A stretch of 64,000 nt of DNA, taken from contig NZ_BMRC01000041.1 in the NCBI RefSeq assembly GCF_014648435.1, positions 1 to 64,000 of the forward strand, in the 5' to 3' direction. This document shows positions 7,984 to 15,293 of the stretch, in pieces. The notes under the pieces were generated by a model. The model ran no database searches, was not told where the DNA came from, and was given only the letters and a program-made list of their open reading frames with translations. The stretch's first letter is position 1, and every line of letters begins with the position of its first letter. A program made the translations under genes and the position numbers. Source of the DNA: Nonomuraea spiralis (GTDB taxonomy: Bacteria > Actinomycetota > Actinomycetes > Streptosporangiales > Streptosporangiaceae).

Positions 7984-8279
7984 ACGAGATGACCACCAGC
8001 CGGGGCGACGAGCAGCTGTCCGACCTTCGTGATGTTCTGCTGAACGCCGACCCGGCCTGCGAGAGCGACGACGCCGAGCTCTTCACCGGCCCCGACCTGT
8101 TCGAGCCCGAGCCGGACGACGTCCGGGAGGCGCGCGAGGCGAAGGCCAAGGCGTTGTGCGCCGAGTGCCCGGCCCGCGCGACCTGCCTGGCGTACGCGCT
8201 GGCCGTGGTTCCCGAGGCCGGTGTCTGGGCCGGCCTGACCGTCGAGGAGCTCCGCGACCTGAGGGAGGTGGCTGCCTGA
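7980..8279 (+). CDS. WhiB-like (Wbl) iron-sulfur regulator
   Basis: A 99-aa protein of the actinobacterial Wbl family, which holds a 4Fe-4S cluster on four cysteines and works with sigma factors to control transcription. Visible: a first cysteine in DPACE (about residue 25), the CxxCxxxxxC block CAECPARATC (about 60-69), and the diagnostic turn GVWAGLT (about 81-87). The family arrangement is C, then CxxCxxxxxC, with G[VI]WGG; Ala replaces the third position here. The N-terminal spacer is long and acidic. A Wbl protein inside an integrative element could tie element activity to redox state or to the host developmental programme. It overlaps genes on both sides by 1-4 bases. Confidence 0.85.
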   Translation: MNEMTTSRGDEQLSDLRDVLLNADPACESDDAELFTGPDLFEPEPDDVREAREAKAKALCAECPARATCLAYALAVVPEAGVWAGLTVEELRDLREVAA

Positions 8280-8446
8280 TGGCTCGCTTCCAGTGCGCCG
8301 ACTGCGGCCGGCGCTCCCCTAGCCCGTTCAGGTGCCGTGGCTGCGGCGTCCGTCGCCAGGTCGAGGTCTGTACGGCTCACGGCACCCGTTGCCTGCCCGG
8401 CTGCCGTATGTGCCGCATCCTCGCCCGCTCACAGTCCGGCATCTGA
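8279..8446 (+). CDS. Cys-rich zinc-binding small protein, 55 aa
   Basis: A 55-aa protein with eight cysteines, in CADC, CRGC, CTAHGTRC and CRMC clusters, enough for two zinc sites. The ATG at 8279 shares its A with the stop of the Wbl gene, so translation is coupled. It is highly basic (13 Arg/Lys-type residues) and might bind nucleic acid. No family name is recognised. Confidence 0.55.
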   Translation: MARFQCADCGRRSPSPFRCRGCGVRRQVEVCTAHGTRCLPGCRMCRILARSQSGI

Positions 8447-8457
8447 AGGGAGGTCAC

Positions 8458-8622
8458 ATGAACGCCATCCGCCTGTCGCCATGGCCGGGCACGTGCTGCC
8501 CGCGCTGCAAGGCCCAGCTCGACGGCGGCCCCGTCCAGTTCTACTGCGCGGCCTGCCGCCGCTCGGTGTTCGCCGCCGACCTCGACCACGAGATTCACGT
8601 TCCACTCTGGAGAACCGCATGA
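8458..8622 (+). CDS. Zinc-ribbon small protein, 54 aa
   Basis: A 54-aa protein with a CPRC knuckle at about residues 14-17 and CAAC at about 31-34, a classical zinc ribbon, ending in a short acidic/hydrophobic tail. The ribosome binding site AAGGGAGGT at 8446-8454 is the best in the operon, so this protein may be made in larger amount than its neighbours. Its stop overlaps the next ATG (8619). Function unknown. Confidence 0.6.
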   Translation: MNAIRLSPWPGTCCPRCKAQLDGGPVQFYCAACRRSVFAADLDHEIHVPLWRTA

Positions 8623-8840
8623 TCACTGTTCTGCTCTATCTGGTGATGTTCGCCGCCGGGTTCTTGGCCTGCGAGCTGGTACGCATCGCCCAGGAACGGT
8701 TCCGCATCCACCAGGTCGTACGCTTCAGCGTCCACTCCGCCGGATCGCCGGACAAAGTGCTCCGCGTCTGGTCCAGCCGCCGCGCCAACTGGTGCAACCG
8801 GCCTGGCTGCCTGCGCTGCTGGGGACGGTGGGGCCGATGA
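8619..8840 (+). CDS. Small membrane-anchored protein, 73 aa
   Basis: Residues about 2-20 (ITVLLYLVMFAAGFLACEL) form one membrane helix; the rest is basic and cytoplasmic by the positive-inside rule. It overlaps the genes before and after by four bases each (ATGA), so it is translated with the DUF2637 protein, to which it may be a partner. No family recognised. Small spread-type (Spd) membrane proteins are common in actinomycete conjugative elements, and this could be one. Confidence 0.6.
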   Translation: MITVLLYLVMFAAGFLACELVRIAQERFRIHQVVRFSVHSAGSPDKVLRVWSSRRANWCNRPGCLRCWGRWGR

Positions 8841-9937
8841 CCGCCGCTGTCTACGGACCTCGTCCGCTGAGCGAGGGCGAACAGACCGCCGTCTCGGTCA
8901 CCGCCGCCGCGGTGGCGAGCCTGGGCCTGCTTGGCTTCGTCATCAGCTTCGCCACGGTGGCCAGGGCCGCCGAACCGTCCTTCGGCTGGTTCGCCTGGAT
9001 CGTTCCACTCGCGATCGACCTCGGCATCGCGGTCTTCTCGGCGCTCGACATCGTCCTGGCCAGGCTCGGCATGCGCCTTCGCCTGCTCCGGCTCGTGCCA
9101 TGGACGCTGACCGCCGCCACGGTCTATCTCAACGTGGCCGCCGAGGACACCCTGTTCGGGATCATCGCCCACGCGATGCTTCCCGGCCTGTGGGTGGTGG
9201 CCGTGGAGGTCGGTGCGTACGCCATCCGCAAGCGTGCCGACCTGACCAGGCCCGACCACATGGAGTCCATCCGGCTCTCCCGGTGGGTGCTGGCCTTCCC
9301 GTCCACGTTCGCCCTGTGGCGCCGGATGGTGCTGTGGGAGATCCGTTCCTACCCGAACGCCCTCGGCCGCGAGCGTGACCGCATCCTCGCCCGCACCGAC
9401 CTTCAGGACCGGTACGGCCGGCTGTGGCGCTTCAAGGCCACTCGCCGCGAACGAGCGCTCTACCGGCTCGGCGAGCTGACTCCCGACCGGATCCGACTCG
9501 CACCTGTGCCCGAGCGTCCCGCCCTGCCACCGAAGCCCAAGCACAAGGCAACCAAGAAGACCGCCCGACGACCCCGTGCCGACGTGGACGACCTGATGCT
9601 GCTCGGCCGGCAGATCGCCGCCGACCACGAGACGCGCAAGGTCCAGCTCACCCGCGACCGGCTTCGGGACGCCATCCGGCAGACCGGTCAGTCGGTCTCC
9701 ACCGACCGCGCGGGGGCACTCCTGGCCCGCCTGCGGACAGAACCACCAGACCGCACGCCGACCGCTGTCGCTGAGGCGGTCGGACCGCAGGGTCCGACCG
9801 CGGACGACCGACCGGACGAAGCGCGGTCCGACCGCACACCGTCGCAGAAGCAGGGCGCGGCCTCCACTCCGCCAAGAACAGCGGCCGCGCCCCACCACCC
9901 CGCTACCGCCAAGGCACACGAGGTGTACTCATCATGA
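8837..9937 (+). CDS. DUF2637-type membrane protein (Spd-like)
   Basis: A 366-aa protein with about four membrane helices in residues 15-140 (segments around VTAAAVASLGLLGFV, FAWIVPLAIDLGIAVF, LVPWTLTAATVYLNVA and LPGLWVVAVEVGAYA). A long basic cytoplasmic part follows (140-366), with a possible helix-turn-helix near residues 240-285 (LTRDRLRDAIRQTGQSVSTD). This matches the DUF2637 proteins encoded in actinomycete plasmids and AICEs, thought to help plasmid spread between hyphal compartments; a direct role is not established. ATG 8837 overlaps the preceding stop. The last 30 codons contain hairpin B, and the stop overlaps the start of the FtsK/Tra gene. Confidence 0.8.
   Translation: MTAAVYGPRPLSEGEQTAVSVTAAAVASLGLLGFVISFATVARAAEPSFGWFAWIVPLAIDLGIAVFSALDIVLARLGMRLRLLRLVPWTLTAATVYLNVAAEDTLFGIIAHAMLPGLWVVAVEVGAYAIRKRADLTRPDHMESIRLSRWVLAFPSTFALWRRMVLWEIRSYPNALGRERDRILARTDLQDRYGRLWRFKATRRERALYRLGELTPDRIRLAPVPERPALPPKPKHKATKKTARRPRADVDDLMLLGRQIAADHETRKVQLTRDRLRDAIRQTGQSVSTDRAGALLARLRTEPPDRTPTAVAEAVGPQGPTADDRPDEARSDRTPSQKQGAASTPPRTAAAPHHPATAKAHEVYSS
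9853..9892 (+). repeat. Hairpin B within the end of the DUF2637 gene
   Basis: GGGCGCGGCC at 9853-9862 pairs with GGCCGCGCCC at 9883-9892 around a 20-base loop containing CCGCCAAGAAC. The stem matches hairpin A closely and the loop carries the same CCAA core. It lies 42 bases upstream of the transfer gene start and could affect its translation. Confidence 0.65.
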
Positions 9938-12165
9938 CCCACACACCGCACGAGCCCGACCGCCGTCCGGAGCCCGGTCGCGAACTGCACGGCTTCGAGT
10001 GGCCCGACCGCGATAAGGACGAGAACGGCGATGCCGAGGTCGTCCCCCTCGACTCCCGCCGGCGTGCCCGCCAGACCGAGGACGCCGAGCCGGACGACGA
10101 GCCGGACGACGAGGTCCTGGACCACGAGTCCATCGACATCGCCGACCGCGTCATCGGCCCGCCGGTCGACCCGCCCGACGAGGACGCGGTACCGCCTGCG
10201 GCACGGACCAGCCAGCGTCGCGCGCCCATCATCCCCGCCTGGCTCCGTACCTGGCAGTCCATCCGAGCGATGATCGTCTGGCAGGCCCGCGACACCGCGT
10301 ACGTCCTGGGCTACCACGCCGTTCGCTCACCGAAGTACCTGCTCAAGGCGCTCTGGTACGCGGTTCCCGGCGTCTTCAAGTCCATCGGCCGGCTGCTGCA
10401 CTGGGCGACGGCGGAGGAGGGCAACTGGGTGCTGCGCCAGTACGCCGCCGACCGCAACGACCCGGAGATGTGGCTCAAGCTCGACAAGCAGCGCCAACGC
10501 CAGTCCCGCTGGCGCTGGTCGGTCGTGCTGGCGCTGTCCATCGCCGCCCTGGGCGGGCTGCTGGCCTTGCTGGTGGCCGACGTGCCTCGCTGGTTCCGTC
10601 TGGGCGCGCTGGTGCTGGCCGTACCGCTGCTGGCCCGAGCCGGCCGTCCTGCCGACAGCCCGATCACGGACCGCGTGAGCGACGGTCCGCGCTACCGCAA
10701 GCTCACCGCCGAGCTGGTGCGCCGCGCGCTGCTCCACTGCGGCATCTCCGGCATCACCCAGGCCGTCAGCAAGGATCCGAACGCGATCAGCTTTCCGCAG
10801 GAGATCCACCGCGACGGCCCCGGCCACCTGGCCATCATCGACCTGCCCTTCGGGGTGGAAGCAGCCGAGGTGGTGGCCCGCCGGGGCCGCCTCGCCTCAG
10901 CCATGCGCCTCCCCATGGACCAGGTCTGGCCCGAACCAGCCGCCGGCCACCCCGGCCGCCTCGCCCTGTGGGTCGGCTACGAGCCCTCCTCGCAGATGAA
11001 GCAGCCGCCCTGGCCGCTGCTGCGCGACGGCCAGGTGGACGTGTTCAAGCCGTTCCCGTTCGCCACGACACCACGGATGGAGACCGTCAACGCCGAGCTG
11101 GTGTTCCGCAACTGGCTCGTCGGCGGGCAGCCCGGCTCCGGCAAGACGTTCGGGCTCAGGCTCGCGGTCCTGGCCGCCGCCCTCGACCCGCGCGCCGAGC
11201 TGCGCATCTACGAACTGAAGGGAGTAGGTGACTTCAAGGTCCTGGAACCCGTCTGCACCGAGTACGGCAACGGCTTCGACGACGAGACGATCGCCCGCTG
11301 CGCCGCGATGTTCGCCTGGCTCTACAAGGAGTGCGAACGCCGCTCCAAGCGCATCGCCCACTACCACGCCCTCGGCAAGGCCCCGGAGAACAAGGTCACA
11401 CCCGAACTGGCCTCGCTCAAGGGCTCGGGCCTGCACCCGCTGATCGTGACCGTGGACGAGATCCAAGAGCTGTTCCTGCACCCGCAGTACGGCAAGGAAG
11501 CCGGCGAGATCTGCGAGAAGGTCATCAAGCTCGGCCGTGCCCTGGGCGTGATCCTGCTCCTGGGCACCCAGATCCCGGACAAGGACAGCCTGCCGACCGG
11601 CATCACCCGCAACGTCAACACCCGCTACTGCATGAGCGTCGCCGACCAGACCGCGAACGACATGATCCTCGGCACCTCGATGTACAAGCAGGGGTACCGC
11701 GCCACGGTGTTCCAGCCGGTGCTGGAGGCCGGCTGGGGCATCCTCGCCGGCCTCGGCAAACCCGCCGCCCGCCGCTCCTACTACCTCGACACGACCGACG
11801 CCGACAAGGTCATCGTCCGCGCCAAGCGGCTCCGCGGCCTGGCCGGCACCCTGCCCGACCCCGGCACCCAGGCCCGCGAGGACGCACCCGTCTTCGACGT
11901 CCTGGCCGACCTCGCCGAGGTCTGGCCCGCCGGGGAGACGGCGGCCTGGAACGAAGCCCTGTGCACCCGCCTGACCGAACTCCGTCCCGACGCCTACACC
12001 GGCTGGAAGTCCGAACAGCTCACCAGCGCGCTCAAGCCGCACGGTCTGCGGGTCGGTGACATCGGCCGCCGCATCGACGGAAAGCCCGTCACCCGACGCG
12101 GCATCCGCCTCGACGATCTCACCGAGGCCATCGCCGAGCGTAACCGCCAGAAGCGCCCCGGCTGA
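9934..12165 (+). CDS. FtsK/SpoIIIE-type DNA translocase (AICE transfer protein)
   Basis: A 743-aa ATPase, the probable single transfer protein that moves double-stranded element DNA between mycelia (TraB/TraSA type). Order of parts: an acidic N-terminus (1-85), a linker, two membrane helices at about 193-236 (SVVLALSIAALGGLLALLV and LGALVLAVPLLA), then the FtsK motor. Walker A is GGQPGSGKT at about 395-403 and Walker B is LIVTVDEIQELF at about 502-513, followed by a sensor-like LLLGTQIPD. The C-terminal 100 residues look winged-helix-like and may read specific DNA repeats, as the TraB C-terminus does. An array of GCTAGC octamers lies directly downstream, a natural candidate for that target. 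Start overlaps the previous stop (ATGA). Confidence 0.88.
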   Translation: MTHTPHEPDRRPEPGRELHGFEWPDRDKDENGDAEVVPLDSRRRARQTEDAEPDDEPDDEVLDHESIDIADRVIGPPVDPPDEDAVPPAARTSQRRAPIIPAWLRTWQSIRAMIVWQARDTAYVLGYHAVRSPKYLLKALWYAVPGVFKSIGRLLHWATAEEGNWVLRQYAADRNDPEMWLKLDKQRQRQSRWRWSVVLALSIAALGGLLALLVADVPRWFRLGALVLAVPLLARAGRPADSPITDRVSDGPRYRKLTAELVRRALLHCGISGITQAVSKDPNAISFPQEIHRDGPGHLAIIDLPFGVEAAEVVARRGRLASAMRLPMDQVWPEPAAGHPGRLALWVGYEPSSQMKQPPWPLLRDGQVDVFKPFPFATTPRMETVNAELVFRNWLVGGQPGSGKTFGLRLAVLAAALDPRAELRIYELKGVGDFKVLEPVCTEYGNGFDDETIARCAAMFAWLYKECERRSKRIAHYHALGKAPENKVTPELASLKGSGLHPLIVTVDEIQELFLHPQYGKEAGEICEKVIKLGRALGVILLLGTQIPDKDSLPTGITRNVNTRYCMSVADQTANDMILGTSMYKQGYRATVFQPVLEAGWGILAGLGKPAARRSYYLDTTDADKVIVRAKRLRGLAGTLPDPGTQAREDAPVFDVLADLAEVWPAGETAAWNEALCTRLTELRPDAYTGWKSEQLTSALKPHGLRVGDIGRRIDGKPVTRRGIRLDDLTEAIAERNRQKRPG

Positions 12166-12178
12166 CCCGTCACGGGCT

Positions 12179-12265
12179 GCTAGCGCTAGTAGCCGACCCT
12201 GCTAGCGCTAGCACCCCCGCTAGCACCAGAAATCCGCTCCGGCCAGGCCGTTAGCACGCTAGCGG
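12179..12265. repeat. GCTAGCRC octamer array, candidate transfer locus (clt)
   Basis: Seven related octamers lie within 87 bases: GCTAGCGC at 12179, GCTAGTAG at 12185, GCTAGCGC at 12201, GCTAGCAC at 12207, GCTAGCAC at 12219, GTTAGCAC at 12250 and GCTAGCGG at 12258. Several overlap to form palindromes (GCTAGCGCTAGC at 12201-12212). In Streptomyces plasmids, TraB-type translocases bind clustered 8-bp repeats (TRS) in the clt locus next to traB. The position right after the transfer gene stop supports that reading; iterons for replication are the alternative. Confidence 0.6.
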
Positions 12266-12306
12266 CCCTCCTCGACCACGCCCGAAAACCGGCCCAGGAG
12301 GCTGTC

Positions 12307-12528
12307 GTGTACCTCGCTCTGCTCGTCGCTATCACCACGATCATCAGCACGCTCTGTTACGCCGCGAAGTGCTACGTGAGCCCGTTCGGCCGCTGCCGCA
12401 AGTGCCAGGGCAAAGGCCGCTTCCCGCAGCGTCGGGGCATCCGCTACTGCCGCCGCTGCGACGCCACCGGCCTTCGCCTGCGTCTCGGCCGCCATGTCTG
12501 GAACTACGTCCGTCACCTGCACCGCTGA
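12307..12528 (+). CDS. Small membrane protein with zinc-knuckle tail, 73 aa
   Basis: The start is GTG 12307, behind a strong AGGAGG at 12296-12301. Residues 2-20 (YLALLVAITTIISTLCYAA) form one membrane helix. The remaining 50 residues are very basic with a CRKCQGKG and CRRCDATG pair, similar to one zinc repeat of DnaJ. The protein would sit in the membrane with a cytoplasmic zinc module. Its place between the transfer gene and the replication genes suggests an accessory role in transfer or replication; that is inference only. Confidence 0.65.
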   Translation: MYLALLVAITTIISTLCYAAKCYVSPFGRCRKCQGKGRFPQRRGIRYCRRCDATGLRLRLGRHVWNYVRHLHR

Positions 12529-12535
12529 CGGAAGC

Positions 12536-12573
12536 GGCCCCGGCGCACAGCCACCAAGCACGACGCCGGGGCC
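12536..12573 (+). repeat. Intercistronic hairpin C
   Basis: GGCCCCGGCG at 12536-12545 pairs with CGCCGGGGCC at 12564-12573. The loop contains CACAGCCACCAAGCACG (12546-12562), which recurs exactly at 15039-15055 in hairpin D, 2.5 kb away. An exact 17-base loop match with different stem sequences suggests the loop is under selection. Confidence 0.7.
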
Positions 12574-12591
12574 CATGCCCCAACCGATCAC

Positions 12592-12607
12592 CGGCCCCGC
12601 GGGGCCG
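12592..12607. promoter_or_regulatory. 16-bp GC palindrome before the Prim-Pol gene
   Basis: A perfect palindrome made of CGGCCCCG and CGGGGCCG, ending 21 bases before the Prim-Pol start and 4 bases before its AAGGAG. As RNA it would form a tight hairpin beside the ribosome binding site; as DNA it could be an operator. Confidence 0.45.
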
Positions 12608-12628
12608 ACTCAAGGAGCAACCACCAGC

Positions 12629-13552
12629 ATGACACCTCATCCGCCCCGCCAGACGCGGTCCTACGCCCTGGCCGCCGCCGCCCGAGGCTGGCACGTCTTC
12701 CCGCTCGCGCCGGGGGACAAGGTGCCGCTCAAAGGCTGGAAGTGGAAGGAACACCACACGACCGACGCCGACACCATCAGCCGCTTCTGGACCGCCACCG
12801 CGTACAACATCGGCATCGCCACCGGCCCGTCGAACCTCGTCGTCATCGACCTGGACACCCCGAAGAACGGCGAGCAGCCCCCACCGCCCTGGAACCAGCC
12901 TGGAGTCAACGACGGGGCGGACGTCCTGGCCCTGCTGTGCGAGCAGGCCGGCCAACCGCTACCCCTGGAGACCTTCCAGGTCCGGACCCGGCGCGGCGGC
13001 ACCCACCTGTACTTCACCGCACCCGAAGGGCTGACACTCGGCAACACCTCCGGCGCCAAGGGCCAAGGACTGGGCTGGCTGATCGACACCCGCGCCAGCG
13101 GCGGCTACGTCGTCGCACCAGGCAGCTACGTCGACCTCCCGGACGGCACCGGAACCTACGACACCATCCACACCGCCGAGCCCGCCCCGCTGCCGCCCTG
13201 GCTGGCAGAGCGGCTGGCCCGCACCGACCACGAGCACCAAGCGGTCCACGTCTCGGTCCATGACGTCCTGGCCGCCCTCGGCAACCAGTCCACTGGCTAC
13301 GCGACGACCGCACTCCACAACGAGCTGCAGCACGTCCTCGACGCCGGGCCGGGAACCCGCAACCACACCCTGAACGCCGCCGCGTTCGCCCTCGGCCAAC
13401 TCGTCGCCACGGGCCTGCTGCCGCACCGCCTGACCGAGGACGCCCTGCACACCGCCGCCCAAGCCGCCGGCCTGTCCCCCCGAGAGGCCGCCGCCACCAT
13501 CCGCTCCGGCCTGACCGCCGGAGCACGCCAGCCACGCCGGGGGATCGCATGA
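12629..13552 (+). CDS. Bifunctional primase-polymerase (Prim-Pol), RepSA-like replication protein
   Basis: A 307-aa protein whose first 200 residues match the archaeo-eukaryotic primase-polymerase fold used by integrative elements and plasmids to start replication. Visible: GWHVFPL near residue 16, the metal-binding IDLD at about 73-76 after a Gly/Thr strand (IATGPSNLVV), and RGGTHLYF at about 121-128, matching the conserved His strand. The last 100 residues are helical and likely a DNA-binding or helicase-contact region. ATG 12629 was chosen because AAGGAG precedes it and the conserved domain starts immediately; an upstream in-frame ATG would run through hairpin C. The stop overlaps the next gene start, so primase and helicase are probably made together. 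Confidence 0.85.
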   Translation: MTPHPPRQTRSYALAAAARGWHVFPLAPGDKVPLKGWKWKEHHTTDADTISRFWTATAYNIGIATGPSNLVVIDLDTPKNGEQPPPPWNQPGVNDGADVLALLCEQAGQPLPLETFQVRTRRGGTHLYFTAPEGLTLGNTSGAKGQGLGWLIDTRASGGYVVAPGSYVDLPDGTGTYDTIHTAEPAPLPPWLAERLARTDHEHQAVHVSVHDVLAALGNQSTGYATTALHNELQHVLDAGPGTRNHTLNAAAFALGQLVATGLLPHRLTEDALHTAAQAAGLSPREAAATIRSGLTAGARQPRRGIA

Positions 13553-14886
13553 CCAACCCACTCGACGCCACCACCATCCTGGAGAACCTCGACGCCCATG
13601 CCACCATCACCCGCCTGCACCGCGACCAGTCCGGCGACCTGCCCCTCGGCCTGCCGGTCCCGCCGCCGGCCGCCGACCCGGCCATGTTCTACGGGCTGCC
13701 GGGGGAGTTGGTGAAGGTCGCCGACCCGTCCACCGAGGCCGACCCGGTCGGCGTCCTGGTCTCCGCCCTGTCCGCCTGCGGTGCGGTCATCGGCCCCGGC
13801 CCGTACGTCCAGATCGGCAACACCCGCCACCCGCTCCTGATCTGGCCGCTGCTGTTCGGCCGCACCGGCTCCGGCCGGAAGGGCCAGGCTACCGACACCG
13901 CCGAGATCTTCCTGCACCACGCAGGCATCGGCTACGGCGATCTGTGCGTCACCGGCCTGTCCTCCGGCGAAGGGCTGATCGAGCGCATCCGCGACCCCGA
14001 CAGCCCGGACGACCCCGGCGGCACGATGGACAAGCGCCTGTCGGTCACCGAGCCGGAGTTCTCCACCGTCATGGCCCGCGCCAAGCGCGAGGGCTCGACG
14101 CTCGGCACGATGCTCCGCCAGGCATGGGACGGCCGAACGCTCGCCGTACTGACCCGCAACGCCTACCGGGCCTCGAACCCGCACATCGCGATCATCGGCC
14201 ACATCACGCCCAAAGAGTTCCGCATGCGCCTGGCCGAGGCCGACATGGCGGGCGGCTCCTACAACCGCTTCCTGCCCGTCTACGTCGAGCGCTCCAAGCG
14301 CCTGCCCATCCCGGAAGGAGTCGCCCCCGACCTGCTGGCCCGCCTCAGCGGCCGGCTCCACGACGCCGTCAAGGCCGCCCGCCAGATCAAGCGCATCGCC
14401 CTCGACGAGGACGCCCGCGCGCAGTGGTCCACGGAGTTGTACGAGGAGTTCACCGCCGCCGACGACGAAGACCACGCCTGGACCGAGTTCACCCGCCGCT
14501 CAGCCCCGTACTGCCTGCGCATCGCCGCCCTGTACGCCGCCCTCGACGCTCGTACCCACATCACCACCACCGACCTGGGAGCAGCCGCGGCCCTGGTCCG
14601 CTACTCCATCGCCTCGGCCGTGTTCGTCCTGGACAAGCAGATGCGCGACCCGAAGATCGACCGCATCCGCCGTGCCCTTGACCAGGCCGCCGGCACCGGC
14701 ATGACCCGCTCGGAGATCAGCGCCCTGTTCTCCCGCAACGTCCCCAAACAGATTCTCGACGAGCTCCTGACCAGCCTTACCGCCACCGGCCAGTACGAGA
14801 CCTTCACCACGCCCACGGGCGGCCGCCCGTCCCTCCGCTACCGCCGCACCAGCCCCGACGAACAAAGAAGAAACAAGACCTCATGA
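13549..14886 (+). CDS. Primase-associated helicase-like ATPase (DUF3987-like)
   Basis: A 445-aa P-loop ATPase that follows the Prim-Pol and probably supplies the unwinding activity for element replication. The Walker A is atypical: FGRTGSGRKGQA at about residues 100-111, with GxxGSGRKG in place of GxxxxGKT, a form I associate with DUF3987-type proteins. Further conserved-looking blocks are SSGEGLIERIRDP (about 140) and IIGHITPKEF (about 215). The C-terminus holds a winged-helix-like stretch. Start ATG 13549 overlaps the previous stop, and its own stop is embedded in ATGA. Exact helicase class is not certain. Confidence 0.75.
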   Translation: MTNPLDATTILENLDAHATITRLHRDQSGDLPLGLPVPPPAADPAMFYGLPGELVKVADPSTEADPVGVLVSALSACGAVIGPGPYVQIGNTRHPLLIWPLLFGRTGSGRKGQATDTAEIFLHHAGIGYGDLCVTGLSSGEGLIERIRDPDSPDDPGGTMDKRLSVTEPEFSTVMARAKREGSTLGTMLRQAWDGRTLAVLTRNAYRASNPHIAIIGHITPKEFRMRLAEADMAGGSYNRFLPVYVERSKRLPIPEGVAPDLLARLSGRLHDAVKAARQIKRIALDEDARAQWSTELYEEFTAADDEDHAWTEFTRRSAPYCLRIAALYAALDARTHITTTDLGAAAALVRYSIASAVFVLDKQMRDPKIDRIRRALDQAAGTGMTRSEISALFSRNVPKQILDELLTSLTATGQYETFTTPTGGRPSLRYRRTSPDEQRRNKTS

Positions 14887-15033
14887 CCGACGCAGCCCAG
14901 CACGCAGCAGCGCCAACGCTCTCCCAGAAGGACAGCCCTTTCTTCGTCGGCCACGAACGAAGCCGATCACCACCATCCCGGCTCCGCCATGCGCCGACCT
15001 GTTCTTTCTTCTTCCTTCGTCCTGATCAACTCC

Positions 15034-15061
15034 CGGCCCACAGCCACCAAGCACGGGGCCG
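15034..15061 (+). repeat. Intercistronic hairpin D
   Basis: CGGCCC at 15034-15039 pairs with GGGCCG at 15056-15061. The loop and last stem base carry the 17-base CACAGCCACCAAGCACG at 15039-15055, the same as in hairpin C. It lies in the 209-base spacer before the excisionase and 35 bases before its start. Confidence 0.6.
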
Positions 15062-15095
15062 AACACCCAACCACCTGATCCGCAAGGAGCCGCAC

Positions 15096-15293
15096 TTGGC
15101 CACCGGCACCACCCACCGAGGCATGCTCACCCTCGCCGACCTCTGCGCCGAACTCCAGATCTCCCGCTCGACCTTCTACGACTGGCGAGCCAAGGGCCGC
15201 GCCCCGCGCTGCCTCAAGCTGCCCAACGGCGACCTGCGCATCCGCCGTGCCGACCTGGACCGCTGGCTCGCCACGATGGAGGACGCCGCCTGA
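15096..15293 (+). CDS. Excisionase, AlpA/MerR-type winged helix
   Basis: A 65-aa DNA-binding protein. The helix-turn-helix is clear: LTLADLCAELQISRSTFYDWRAKGRAP at about residues 11-37 (seen as a helix, turn and recognition helix), then LPNGDLRIRRADLDRWL, the wing and closing helix. Such proteins steer the tyrosine integrase toward excision. The start is taken as TTG 15096 because AAGGAG (15084-15089) precedes it at good spacing and 65 aa is the family size. The frame is open back to an ATG at 14883, but that stretch is low-complexity and contains hairpin D. The stop overlaps the integrase start. Confidence 0.8.
   Translation: MATGTTHRGMLTLADLCAELQISRSTFYDWRAKGRAPRCLKLPNGDLRIRRADLDRWLATMEDAA

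Noticed and set aside
10897..12042. 381-codon open frame on the minus strand
   Set aside because: It is a shadow of the FtsK/Tra gene: high-GC coding DNA leaves long antisense frames, and the plus-strand product has intact Walker motifs.
12179..12265. CRISPR array
   Set aside because: The repeats are only 8 bp, overlap, and have irregular spacing without spacers of constant length.
14883..15095. Longer excisionase starting at ATG 14883
   Set aside because: The extra 71 residues are low-complexity, contain the hairpin D sequence and do not resemble excisionases; TTG 15096 has a good AAGGAG.
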